In this document: piece after piece, positions 32,716 to 45,080 of the stretch | Layout: each line of letters opens with the position of its first letter | Numbering within the stretch: the stretch's first letter is position 1 | Assembly: GCA_947462335.1 (NCBI GenBank) | Contig: OX381720.1 | Span: 3,107,501-3,171,500 of the forward strand | Length of the DNA: 64,000 nt | Source: Harmothoe impar | Taxonomy: Eukaryota; Annelida; Polychaeta; Phyllodocida; Polynoidae | Direction: 5' to 3' | Program-made: the position numbers and the translations under genes | Notes under the pieces: model-generated | The model's input: only the letters and a program-made list of their open reading frames with translations | Told to the model about the DNA's origin: nothing | Databases searched by the model: none

Positions 32716-34024
32716 ACTGATATGCCCTTCCTGGCAAAATACAACAACAGGAAACAACTGCAGCTCAGTTTGGAGTATCAAACATTATTGATCGTAATTA
32801 TCCTTTGTGTAATAACTGAACTTGCAGCTAGAAGACCACCAAGTTGCCAGCGGCACACCACAATGCTTAATACAGAAGGACAGAGCCATGCAGAGGACTT
32901 GGGTACCAGTAAGCCTACCTGATTACAAGCTAGAGTACTGTATAATGTATGAGGAACCCCTCTACCCATGAGGTGGGAATCAATGAAGTCTATAGGATTT
33001 GTCCTGTCCGACCTATCATCAATCACTAGGATGTGAATTAGATCTTACAGAGTTAATAAAACATTGTGTGATAAACATATTTCATTTTGGCCTGAACATA
33101 TATTTGGAGATTTTAGACTTAGCTAAAATATGTACAGGGCCACAAATATTTATCCAATATAGTTAAACAATTACAATATTTTAAAATCCACAAATTCAAA
33201 TCAATGCGAATTTGTACTTTTTAGCAAATGGGCAAATATTCATACATGTGAAAATATCTACATTTGTAGTACTGAGGAGCGTAGTGTACCATGTTGTCCT
33301 GTTCAATGCTGTGGTTAAGATGATCCTGCAATATCCACAACTTTAAATTAATGAGTATTGACTATGGCTTCATGTTTGTGTGTATCACATAAATTATAAA
33401 TTTTCATGTCTCTGTTTGAGTTACAAAGTTATAAAATGCTGAATATTCAATATACGCTGCCCAGGCCAATTCCATCTCATGACATTTATGCTGTTGGCCG
33501 CAAATAATTTGTTTATAGAGGTCTAGGTAGAGGGGGTAAGAAATAGCTCTTGTGTACTAAAACTAGGTGCAAGGTCTCAAATAATCCTAGCTTTGTCTCA
33601 AAGCCAGGGTAAGTAAGTCCTCCACATGAACAACCAGTTGCTAAAATGGTAAGGCATTCATGAAGTAATCTTTATTTGGAATTCCAATTTTATAAAAAAC
33701 ACTCTTCTTTTTGTCACATGGCCATGCAGTAAGTTCACTGCATGAATTATCGGATTTAAGCAAATCTAAGTGAAGTGAAGCTTAAATTTGTTTAATGATG
33801 GACGTTCCAGCAACTTTATGTAACTTTAAATTGTTTTTCAAATTAAAGTTGCTTTAACTTTGCTTCAAGCTGCTAGAAAGTCAGCCGTAAATCAACTTTA
33901 TATTTTGCTTAAAGTTGCTTAAATTGAATGTTACAGGCAGTAGCTGAAAGCAGGACTGATGAAGATGGATGGAATTCTGTTACTTTCTGCATCATGCAGT
34001 TGCGAGCCATGTAAATCATCCATC
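32716..34024. other. Spacer between receptors G1 and A2
   Basis: Aligns with 446-1837. Lacks about 80 bases of the latter near 1676-1760. No coding region is supported. Confidence 0.65.
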
Positions 34025-35056
34025 TTAAAGAACAGTTTGCTCAACAGTTGTACATCCCCTCTGGGATTGCCTCGCTGTGTTGTGTCTTTTACAACATGGT
34101 AGAAGTCGAACCAAAGTCCTCCTGAAGACTGTCCCAGTCAGGCAGTACAAAATAAAGTTTATACTGTGATTTAGTTTATCCATACTGTAGGCAAATATAA
34201 AATAACTACTGTCAATCTTGATGAAATCTGTTCCAGTAAATGTGCACAGCAATTGTACTGCAATAAATAGGAATCCAGGCAGAGTGGTTATGAGGAAGGC
34301 TGTGCACACAACGATCATTGATAATGTCAAGTTCATCATTTTATCATCTTTAGATATTTGATTATTGTTTCTGAATCTTTGTTGAGTATATATCTTTTTA
34401 ATGATTAGTACATTTAATACAAATATGGTACAGAATGGTATAGCACCATACAAGCAACTAAATGTGAGTCCATAGAGAATCCCAAATAAGGAGTTTGATC
34501 CAAATGGATAACACAAATTCTGTCCACCCAATGTGCTGATAAAAGAAGTAAATAGGGAGGGTAGTGCGGCAATAGTCATCACAACTGTCATTATTGAAAT
34601 GGCACCACATGAATTCCTTACTGTGACATATAAGTGTGCCTTTAGCGGTACAAATATACATATGATCCGTTCAACTGATATGAAAACAATTAGCCAAGAA
34701 GATACATTTCCTGCAATTATGAATATAATAGTTATTATACGACAGAGCCACAGTGAATATGACAGAGGAAGTAGGGGATATACTGCATCATACATGAGAG
34801 TAGCAGACCACAATGATAAATTATCTGTAACAGCCAGTGCTAGTAGCAGGATCATGAAAACAGAATTCCTCAGGAGGTGACCATGCACTATCACAATGAT
34901 AACAAGACAGTTCAGGACAGTTCCAATGCCACATATGATAATGGTGGTGAATAATGAAATAGTCCATGCTGGTTGATCTTCAATATTTGCATGGTTTTCA
35001 CTGATATTACAGCAAGAACCATTGTGTGACACAGGTGATCTTTCTCTGGTATCCAT
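34025..35056 (-). CDS. Class A 7TM receptor A2, intronless
   Basis: 343 residues from the ATG at 35056, same architecture as A1: TM3 with VERI, ECL2 NLCYPFG, TM6 TTLPGF, TM7 NHSINFILY, end TVEQTVL. The transmembrane core is almost unchanged (six differences in about 300 residues), whereas the N-terminal ectodomain differs at 11 of the first 42 positions; the NGSCCNIS core is kept. One change in the tail makes a Cys pair (PCCKRH against PCRKRH). Confidence 0.95.
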   Translation of the reverse strand: MDTRERSPVSHNGSCCNISENHANIEDQPAWTISLFTTIIICGIGTVLNCLVIIVIVHGHLLRNSVFMILLLALAVTDNLSLWSATLMYDAVYPLLPLSYSLWLCRIITIIFIIAGNVSSWLIVFISVERIICIFVPLKAHLYVTVRNSCGAISIMTVVMTIAALPSLFTSFISTLGGQNLCYPFGSNSLFGILYGLTFSCLYGAIPFCTIFVLNVLIIKKIYTQQRFRNNNQISKDDKMMNLTLSMIVVCTAFLITTLPGFLFIAVQLLCTFTGTDFIKIDSSYFIFAYSMDKLNHSINFILYCLTGTVFRRTLVRLLPCCKRHNTARQSQRGCTTVEQTVL

Positions 35057-35297
35057 CTACTATTCCGGCTCCACAAATAAATATAAGACGTTATTATATA
35101 TTGATCCAGTGGTAATGTGTCTTAGGAAGGTTGATTGTGAATATCCTGTATGTATGTAGTGACTATACCGGCTGGCTTCATTAACAGTTTTATCTCATAG
35201 GTGAATTCTCGCTGGACAGAAAAGCTATGACTCAACCCACAGTCTTTAATGAAGAACGACACAGTCATACTGAGCATTTAGTCTACCATCATACCTA

Positions 35298-35525
35298 CAC
35301 AGAGAAACCGAGTCAGAAGCGAGTCCAGACTACCCCTGAATGACTCCCCTTTTAAAGAGCCTGACTGATTAAGAGAGCCTAGGTGACTCCCCGGTGCACC
35401 TAAGGGAGTCACATAGGGGAGTCACATAGCTCTCTGGCTCACATAATGACCAGGGGTCTCCTAGAGAGGGGAGTCATTCTGAAGGCAGTCTTAACTCCCT
35501 TTTGACTCTGTTCTGTTTCTCCGTG
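35298..35525. mobile_element. 228-bp MITE with TA-flanked inverted ends
   Basis: Left end TA-CACAGAGAAACCGAGTCA, right end GTTTCTCCGTG-TA, with further inverted similarity inside (GTCAGAAGCGAGT against ACTCCCTTTTGAC). GGGAGTCA motifs recur internally. The corresponding place in unit 1 holds other sequence, so the exact empty site is not available. A TA duplication suggests a mariner-type element. Confidence 0.65.
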
Positions 35526-36022
35526 TATATTATGTATGAGGGACCTCTCTACTTTCATGGAGAAATCACTGAAGTCTACAGGAACTGTTTTGTCAGAGCT
35601 ATTTTGTTTCAAATTCGAGACACGCCTAGCTTACAAAGGTCATAAAACACTGTGTACAGAGCTGCAGTGTGTGCCGTGTTGCCAGCTCAATGCTGCGCTT
35701 AATGTTAGATGATTCTATTGCATCCACAACTTAAAACTAATGAATATCCCTTACACTGACATTTTGTTTGTCTGACATTGATCGTTCCTTATTGGCCCAG
35801 CTCAGATACACAGGCAAGAACAAAGACCGGAAATGTCAGACCCAGGAAGAAAATGGCCTCAAAGAGAAAACAGGCAATGAGAAAACAACCTCAGAGTGAA
35901 TGGCCCCTTGGAGATACTGATGCTTGTGCTCCAGGAATAGGCATATCCATGCCTAATGCCTATGCCTAAACTTAATAATGTTAGACTGCAATAAAACATA
36001 TACCAGCTAATCTTAAAACTAC

Positions 36023-36573
36023 TGTAACGGGTTAGCTATGAGGCTAACTGTTATTGTGGTATATCTATTGTATGTTGTTATGATGTAAAATGACACGGTT
36101 TTATTGTATTCATAACTTGTTTATTACTTAATGAGTGTCGACGGTCTGTTACATATATTGTCGTTATCCTAGTTCGGTTGTATACGGTAGTTATCGGTAC
36201 TACCTTCGGTTACATCTCGGTAGTACTTTCATAACATGTTACGTAATCATATACACCAGGTGGCGCTGCTGGTAGGGTCAGGTGACCCCTGCAGGCCTGT
36301 ATATAAGGTAGACTCCTTCCCCAGTGAAGGCAGTCAGGTTTTGGGACTGTTGAGGCAAGACCACCCTGCACTCCGGGTTTAACACTATGCTGTAGCGTTA
36401 CTTCCCTGTATTATTGAGATCCTGTTCTGATCACTGTATAACTGATTGTTGTACCAGTAAATAATATGCAAGCATTCTCCTTTTAATAAAGTCGCCGTAT
36501 ATTAAAGTCTAAGTTTACCTTGTCTGGTATTTTGTTCTCATGCGTTCACACTAGTAGTACTAGACCAACTACA
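36023..36573 (+). mobile_element. Solo LTR (551 bp), unit 2 only
   Basis: Starts TGTAACGGG and ends CAACTACA (TG...CA with TGTA/TACA ends), flanked by CTAC at 36019-36022 and 36574-36577. Inside are a TATA box (TATATAAGG, about 36300) and a polyadenylation signal (AATAAA, about 36484) in the right order for U3-R-U5. Unit 1 lacks it at the homologous point near 3740. No primer-binding site, polypurine tract or coding region follows, so it is the recombination product of a full Ty3-type element; the class is inferred from the ends. Confidence 0.8.
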
Positions 36574-39500
36574 CTACATTCCACATAAAATGTTAGAATG
36601 CACTAAATAATATCCTATATCATCTTAAACCATATGCCACATAGTCTGGAGAGTGTTGAGATTATCTGGGATATGCAGATTAAAGATTATATAGGATTTG
36701 GTTTTGTTCATATTCCATGTGAGGTATACTGTTTCACCTTTTCTAGATGAATTGATTATTATATACAAATATAGGAATACATTATCAGGATATATAGCTC
36801 CAATTCTATTTCTTCTGTTCAGTGTTCAGTGTTCTATGGAATGCATGAATGGCCTTTTCTGATGTAGTTTCTGTAGTGCATTCTATAGGCTCTAGGCATC
36901 TGTAAAAAATCTACCACATGAATTTTGCATTCCTAAGACTAGTGTCAATACTAGTAGTCAACCCTAAATTCCAAATTCGGTTAAAATGCAACAGGTTTTT
37001 ATTTAGTCAAAGGTTAACAGTTCAAATATCGAATATGCGAGAGTATGGTTCTATATGACGCCGGCTATGAAAGCTTGCAAATGTACCCTAGATCGCTCCA
37101 AGGTAGGAGCTAAGCTTTAGTACACAGATAGGTGAGGTGCCTTGCACAAGCAGTGTATTGAATCAGAGTTCGCCCTAAGATGTACTGAGGAGGGAGCTTT
37201 CCAAGCCTCCATATATACACTTGGCACCACCGGAATTCCAGCAGTGGTAAGGTGCAACAGGCAAGTGATGTCACCTGCCATGCGGTGACTGAACCGCACA
37301 CACTGGATAACCAGTGCAGCAATGCAATACTCAACATGCTTCCACCTGGTAGTGGCACATGCAATCCGCGAATGACAGCACTGAGTAATATAATAATTGA
37401 TGCCCCTACACAAGTTATCCGGGACTGTTGAACTTAAAACATGTGGGGGTACTCCCGCAACCTTAAACTGTTTAAAACATTGTCTGACTTCTGATTTATA
37501 TCCTGGAGTTTAAGGCACTTTCCCCTTTTTCTGCCAGTTGCAGTGAAGACGGAAGAAGTTGATGATAATGATGTCAAGGAACTCGAAGATTGTGATTAGT
37601 GAAGCCCCAATAAACAGTCCTATGGAACCTCCAATGTCACCTGAAAAATGGCAGAAAAGAAGTATCTAGCTACAAAAGAGGAAATTTTGTGCCAGTGTAT
37701 CAAAATAATAATGGTACTTATCAAATGTTAATAACAGTGGGACTATTCATAATTAAAAAGTTGGCCCTAGCCGTGCCTTATTCCCAGATGTTTTTTTTCC
37801 AGATGTTCTCTTCTGTGCAAAATGTGTGCAGCCATATGTGGTTTGCCTAAATGTGGTGGTGGATGCTTAATTCACTGGATTCATGCATTATAGTCATGTG
37901 GTACATACTCCACAAAGAGGTGAGGTCGTAGGCCACTTGCTGCTCAATCTCCTGGTAACTCAACTCCTTCATGAAGATGTCCACTGACAAGAAGTTGTCT
38001 CTGTACACAATGTAAACATCATCATTATGTCAGTCACTTGGGGAGTTCTATTGAACCTAGCATTTGTAACAAATAAAATGGTACGGTGTGAATTATGGCT
38101 GTGGATCCTGAGAGAGATTCACAAAGGGGGTATTACTGGCAGAAAGAATAGATAAAAATTGATGTCATACTTTTTTCAATGAGTAGTTCTTTTATCTGGG
38201 TGTCACTCCAGAAATCACAATGAGGCCCGCATGAAAAGTCAAGATCTTGTAAAGGTATCAAAATGAAAATTTAGGACACTTTGTACCTTGAATAGGCCTA
38301 GGTCTAGTTGAGGCGCAGGGTAAACGGTATTATAAATATTTATAAGTCCAAGTGCGTTTATTGAAGCCATTGCAGTAGCTCTTGAGTGCCTTTTACTAGG
38401 AAAGACTGCATGAATTCTCTTAGAAAGAGAGCTTAACCACCCCCTGACATGTATTGACTTACTCAAAGAAGAGGCTGTTAAGGCGGTTCCCATCAATAAA
38501 GGCATTGAGGTTGTTGTAAAGGTCATTGAAGTGCACAAAGAACTTTGTGTCCAGCTCCCCGATACTGCTACCGATATCCACACTCTCAGACCACGCGCCA
38601 AACAACTAAGGTAAACACAATTCATTTAGACAGATTATCATGATAAAGCTGAGCAAATGAACTTATCTAATTTTACCACCAATATTACCTGACAATTGAT
38701 TGAAATGATTACTATTTGGATGAAGACTACATAGATAGTCAAAAGGTTGACCAATTCAAGAAAAATTACCAATATGAATTTTGAGTAATGGGTTATAGTG
38801 ATTGTTAAATTAATTATTTTAGCAGATTTGGTTTCCAGATCAGTTTTGAACAGACAATTAACACAAAATATTTGGCCATGCATTGATTTTATAAAACTAA
38901 CTATTCTGCTTAAAAAATGGCATCTTGATTTAAGGCAATATTTTTTTCTGCAATGATGTGCCAACAGAGCAAGGGTAAGTTTCTTTGAGAGGGTTTACAG
39001 CAAGAGCTTATATTTCATCCACCAAGACCAAAATACTGACGAGAGGGCAACCACCAGGTCCTATTGGACCCCTTCGGAATGCAAAGGCATCAACATTCAG
39101 AATTTGCTTACATTGAACTGATACAATGACATACCTGACTAATCTCCTCCATTTTCTCCTCAGGGACAGTGGTTGGGAAGTCAGCGTTCATATATTCATA
39201 CAATAATGTGACATTTATCTTTATATTTGCCTTGGATATGCCAGACATGTAAGACAATGTCCTAAGGAGTAGCTCCAATGCAGTAGCATTCTGCTCCGCT
39301 TCTCTCACATCCTCATGAACCGCTTTGTAAAAGTTCTTCAGAGTTGATTCTTCTAACATGTTTGCCCATAGTTTCTGGGTCGATGTCTTGTAGCGTTTGA
39401 GAAATATATTAAGATCATGACCCCTGATTCTCACTTCATTGAACTTAGACTTTAGAGCATTTTGAGCCTCAGTGACAGCATCAGAGAATATAAACTCTGC

Positions 39501-42005
39501 CACAGCAGTTTTGTTAATCAGGCCATTCATATACATCTCTGTACGTTTATTCAGCACTATCATAAGCTCCCAAGAGTTCTTGAGTTTACCCAGAAAGCCA
39601 AGTTCTTCTGTGAGACCCATTTGAAGTTGCTTGTAGTCCTCTATCATGATCTGATTGGCAAGGTCAAAGTTAGCGATGACCTCATCTGCCGCTTTCCCTG
39701 TCTCTAGCACAACTCGGTCCCGGACTAGGAAACAATAGTAATTGTATCTACGTGCTGCTGATTCCATTCTGAGGCCTGTCGACTTAATATCATTGATGAT
39801 CTCACTGACATTGGCTGGTTGACCTTGACCTTCATTGAACTGCTGCAGGAGGTTGCGCAACATCGTATTTTCCTCACAAAATGCCTCCATTCGAACTTTG
39901 AAGTTATCAATATACTCCTTAGTGCGAGGATCTACTTTGATAACGTCTGCAGACACCCATGTCATGTCATAACGGCGACCAGGAGACGCTAGGTATGTGA
40001 GGATGACTTTGACATTGATGAATCCATCTTCCACTAGTGTGATGTTGCTGCGTGCACGCGTACAAAGGGTGTCCTTGGCATGCAGGTCCTTGTCAGCTGC
40101 CAAGTACAGGGTGTGCCGCAGGGAAGCCTCTTTGGGCTGGGTGTTACTTATGGCATCAGCGGCGTAGTTAATGTATGCAACCAATTCCTGGTAACCGACT
40201 GTTACCAAAGACAACGTCCGCTCATCAATGACCTCCCAACCTCGCATAAAGTCATTGTGCACAATGTACTTAACCTATGATGCAAGCGGATTAACTGTCA
40301 TCATTTCTCAATTGTCTGCTGATTTAAAAGTTCTCAATAATTCTGAGGGATCCTTACTATGAGGCGGAGGGGGCAAAACATATACCATTACAGACTACTC
40401 ACTATGCCAGACAAATGGAGGAAAAAAAATTGAACTACATACTAGCCATCTGTCTGAAGTAAATTACATAGTGGTAAACAAGCGATGAGTGAATAAATTA
40501 CAAGGTGCTAGATCAACACCAACATTATAAGTGGGCTTTATATTATACATCTAAATACACAGATGAATTATTTTGAAATCAAATCATCAGCTACCTCTTA
40601 TAAATATATTTGATGATACCATAGATGATATGGTCACCAAATAAATACAAGCTCAAAGTGTAGGACTGGATGTAATCTATGGCTAGGTGACATAGATCGC
40701 ACCCAGTTATAGATTGCACCCAGTCATAGACTTTCAACTTACATTGTTTTGGTGAGACACTGCCATAATCACTGATGACCATAGTGTATGTGTTAGCCTT
40801 ACCTTCTTCACACCCCACCTCCTATGAAACCTGGTCCTCTTGTGGAGCTGGTGGAGGTAGTTGGTGAGGTCAGTCTGTATCAGGTTCAGGTTCGTGGTGA
40901 GGTCGTCCAGCAGAGCGTCCACCTCCCACGTGGTCGTGTTCAGGGCAGAGATGAGGCGCAAGTTACGCGTCAGTTCTAAGTCGTCCACTCGCTGAAACAC
41001 TTCCCGGGCTTCCAGGAAGCGCTCCTGTAGCTATATGAAGTGAAAATAAATCAATTTGTAAAAATGTTTTCATATGCATGCCAGACCAAACATGTCATTA
41101 GCTTCTCCACTGCAGATCTGGCATGAAAAATAACTGGTATATAAAAAGAGCTAACATGGCCAATAATGATGGACACAAAATCAATTTTCCTATTCATCAT
41201 GCTCCAGGTTTTGTGTTGGGCATGTGCAGCCAAAAATGACATTTGAAATCTAGCTCTGACACATATTCATCTGATGTAGCTGCCATCTTGCTTGCCAGCA
41301 AAGATTCATCTTTACAAACTGATTAAATCTTGTCCTTTCTAGGCCTACACTGCAGCCTACACTTACCTGGTGTGTGATGTTGGCATTACGTTTGTAGGTC
41401 TCAGTGTCGTGGATTGAGGTGGAGGCGTAGGAGATGGTGGGGTCAAACAGCAGTCTGGAGCAGGCGATGGGGCAGTCACAGCGCTCCACACCATCAGGCA
41501 GCGGGCGGTAGAACTCATTAGCTGCAAGGGACAGGTAGAGAATGGTAATCTGATGTAGCAACCTGTGATGTCTATGTTATTGATAAAGGTAGGATTCCAC
41601 TGCCGGTGATTCTACAGGCTGAAATGTTAACTACAGCGATTGAGTTGATGGTCAAATCACTGAATTTAAAATATATATCAGGCAGGTACCGTTTAAAACT
41701 GCCCCTTGGATTATATCATAAAATGTCTTGAGTATCTGTGCCAACTCCGCTCAGGCTCTTACTGCAGGGGCAACAAAACCTGAGATGGGAAAATACTTTA
41801 ATTTCTATTTCTAAAGATCGTAGAAATAGTATTACATATCTCATGTATGTACTGACCTATTTGTGGCACGGTACAGTTCTGGTACTGCTGTAAGGTGCAC
41901 ACAGGGGGTGCCTCCTGTCCTGTAACAGAGCAGCATAGGGACATCAGCATTAACAAGTTGTTGATATAACTACCAAATTCGACCTAACCAGTGTACACCC
42001 CTTAA

Positions 42006-42531
42006 AAGAAAACACCACCCTATATTTATGATGGCTTCAATTATGGTCTTGGTACTAGTTGACAATATTCTGACTCATTTAGTAAAGTATTAGTTATTAG
42101 AAGGGAGCACAGCAAGCTTATCTGCTGCAGCCCATGACGTCACCATTGGGGTAAATACATAATAGAAGTGCCTGTTTAGCACTGTAAGTCTACATCCACA
42201 TCACCTTGTAGGTTTCTCTTGACATTGCTTGTAGATTTCCTTCCACTAGTAGCACAAGATAACCCCACTGAAGTGCCCTACTTAATATTATGACGTTCTA
42301 CATTTCCTATTTATAATAAAAACTTCACAAAAGTCTTTTGGTTACAGCCTCCAGGCCTGAACAATGCAGCAACTGGTGTATTTACCCCAATGGTGACGTC
42401 ATGGGCTCCAGCAAATAAGCCTGCTGTGCTCCCTTATAATACCTAATACTTCACTAAATAAGTCAGAATATTGTTAACTAGTACCAAGACCATAGATTGA
42501 AGCCATCATAAAACTAGGGTGGTGTTTTCTT
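42006..42531. mobile_element. 526-bp TTAA-flanked MITE with long inverted arms, unit 2 only
   Basis: TTAA at 42002-42005 and 42532-42535, ends AAGAAAACACCACCCTA and its complement, arms of about 150-170 bases. Each arm carries a TGACGTCA palindrome (about 42135 and 42397) inside CCATGACGTCACCATTGG-like text. It lies in the intron between exons 6 and 7 of channel copy 2. piggyBac-type target site; no coding capacity. Confidence 0.85.
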
Positions 42532-43194
42532 TTAATATCTAATATATATGTGAACATTGGTCATGTATTAATCAAGGAATGTCTATTCTTTCATCTGTTT
42601 TTTTTATATTTTGTATTCTTTATTCATCCCCATCTACTGTTTATTCATAGTGTACCTAAATGTTCTCTATTGGAGTAGTATACAAACCAAGTAAACAAGC
42701 AAACTGAGTACAAGTCTTACTACCTCCAATATTGAAACACATATTTTTTGTATTCAATTTTGATGAATGTATACCGTGTCTCGAACGTATTGTTTCTCAA
42801 ATAAAAGAGTTCGTTTAGAGCTCATTGAACCAAAAATAAGCGCCCACACCCCTTTTGAGTCAATTTAAAAAAAGAAAAAAACTCTAGCAAAAGAAACAAG
42901 GCAAAATGGGTGGGGGTGTGCTAGTTCCAGCAACTTTAAGCAATGAGTAAAGCTGTTAATATCAGAACTCTTATGCAGGGGTAAATATTTAAGCATGACA
43001 CTTATATGTCAAAGCATATCATGAATGTCAACACTGTTCATGTAGAAGTCTCTACAGCCGCACTGTTTCTGCAGGAAGTTGGTCTTGCACTCCTTGACAC
43101 AGGCCGGCACTGAGTAGTCGTGGAAGTACTGCAGCTGTACAGTGTCGTTACACTTACCCTGAGGGGGGTGTAGATTCTTCACCTACAGGGGGAG

Positions 43195-43262
43195 AACAGA
43201 AGTACTGCAGCTGTACACATTGTTGCACTTACCCTGAGGGGGATGCAGGTTCTTCACCTATC
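43195..43262 (-). repeat. Partial duplicate of channel exon 6 (copy 2)
   Basis: The minus strand reads AG|GTGAAGAACCTGCATCCCCC..., the start of exon 6, and runs about 60 bases to GTACAGCTGCAGTACTTCTG. The true exon follows immediately (43182-43020). Unit 1 shows only one copy here. Confidence 0.8.
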
Positions 43263-43284
43263 AGGAGGAAACAGATGGTTTTAT

Positions 43285-43480
43285 CCCTTTAACCCTTTAA
43301 AGACAGCATATCGCTAAAATATGACATTTGTTGCCATGAACCACTAATGTAGCCCAGGCGAGTATCTTGTCAGTGCTGCATTGGTGCGTCATGCTGACCC
43401 CTCGAAATTACAGCATTATGCTTGAATGCTTGAGTTACTTTCCAGGGCTGTATTCATGCATCATGGGACAAAAACATGTC
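43285..43480. repeat. CCCTTTAAGGA-family MITE, unit 2 copy in the channel intron
   Basis: Partner of 10784-10990 with the same phrases (AAAGACAGCATATC, GGCGAGTATCTTG). A G12 run follows at about 43521-43532. Confidence 0.55.
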
Positions 43481-43807
43481 ATTGTTTTCAACCATAAAAA
43501 TGTGCGATTTTCCAACCATTGGGGGGGGGGGGGTATTCCGACCCCTTGACCAGAAGGATGTCACCTCCACCCCTCCTGTTGTTAGATGATGATCTATCCC
43601 TAACTGCAAAACAGGGGTAAGTATACCACCTGCCATACCTGATACCTGTGAGTCATGTGGTTTTATATGAGGCAAAAAAGGCGATCGGAACTGATCACAA
43701 TACACTGTCAGCCAGACGCTCTCAAGAGGGAAGCCAGTGCTGTAATCAAGCATCGAGCCAACTCTATTGAGTTGATTCACTTCTGAAGCATTGGTATGTT
43801 GCATCTA

Positions 43808-44265
43808 CCGTATCGTCGCATATAGGTACCGGGTTTTGAATAGGTGCCTGTTTTGAATAGGAGCCGGGGGTACTAGGGGTTTGAAATTAATAGGTGCCTG
43901 GTCTTGAATGGGTGCCGGGGGTTTCCATCAATGACTACAAAGGGGCTGCTTTAATGTGTTATATATTCTTTTGTATACCCTGTAGTAGGGGCCTGGGGTA
44001 GGGGTGGTGTTTGCTTTAGAATTTACCATCTTTGATCAATTTGTGTCAATATATAAGCCTGTGTTTTAAATAATGACTACGAATGCAAGTTGGTTTTGCT
44101 ATCAAATGCCTTATGAGCTCTCTTTTTCCTTGTGTAGGGGGGGGGGTGTATGACTCTAAAACAATAACTGCCGGGCCTTGAATAGCTGCCTGATTTGATT
44201 AGGAGCCGGGGGTATAGGGGTCCACAAATAAATAGCTGCCCGGGCACCTATATGCGACGATACGG
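43808..44265. mobile_element. 458-bp TA-flanked MITE, unit 2 only
   Basis: Left end CCGTATCGTCGCATATAGGT, right end its complement with one mismatch in 24; TA on both sides (43806-43807, 44266-44267). Unit 1 has the empty site with a single TA in GTATCTATTCCGTGCTG (about 11285-11301). TA duplication points to the Tc1/mariner group. The interior repeats AATAGGTGCC-like phrases. Confidence 0.88.
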
Positions 44266-44713
44266 TATTCAGTGCTGATGAGCCACTTTTTGGCACTACA
44301 TTGGTGCTAGGCCAAGGCCAACTAAAGTAAAAGCACTCATCAACTCCACTTTGAAGCCCTCCCTTTTGGCTGAACCCCTTTTAGTACTCTCCCATGAATC
44401 CTACACACTCCTCCTTCTCTGCCCCACTCATCAATTTTGGTAACTTCTATGCAACGAAAAATTGTAGCATTGAATATGGTACATCTAGTCCTTAGTATAG
44501 TAAATCTTGTCTCAAAAACCAATGTGCTTACCTCAGTGATCTGAATGCCGACAGAGGCGTGGCTGCCGGGTGGTATAGCTTGACCCAGGTCGCGTACAGA
44601 AGGCACCTCTGTGTTCTCATGGATGAGGAGCTTAATGCCTGCTCCCGGGTTAGGTCCCAGCATGTATTCATACTGCTCTATGTTCAATAACAGACGCAAC
44701 CCACGGTCAGCTC

Positions 44714-45080
44714 CTGAAAGGTCAAGGTCAGATGTCAGGTCCACAGTTAAGGTCACATGTCAAGGTCAAATGTACTCATACTGCTCTATGTTCAACACCA
44801 GCTGCAGCCCAAGGTCAGCTCCTGTAGCATCAAGGTCATATATCAGGTCACAAGTCAAGGTCACATGTAAGGTCACAGTTGCTCATACTGCTCAATGTTC
44901 AACAAGAGCCCCAACTCTCGGTCAGCTCTTGAAAGGTCAAGGTCAAATGTACTCATATTGACCTATGTTCAGTGATAGCCTCAACCTTCAGTCAGCAGGT
45001 GGAGGTGATGGTCAATGTTATGGTCAAACTGCTCTATGTTCAACAACAGCCAAAACTCATTGGCAGTACCTGGAGGTTGA
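44714..45080 (-). repeat. Pseudo-exon minisatellite next to exon 5, copy 2
   Basis: About four decayed copies of the exon 5 start (about 44780-44825, 44888-44930, 44960-45005, 45030-45075) separated by AGGTCA-rich linkers. Unit 1 has about six, so the array has changed length since the 32-kb duplication. Confidence 0.8.

Larger units (their letters stand above)
35057..37509. other. Spacer between A2 and the 3' end of channel copy 2
   Basis: Holds a foldback-type MITE (35298-35525) and a solo LTR (36023-36573), both absent from unit 1. The frame at 35778-35969 is not conserved in unit 1. The region 37130-37410 is related to 4310-4560. Confidence 0.6.
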
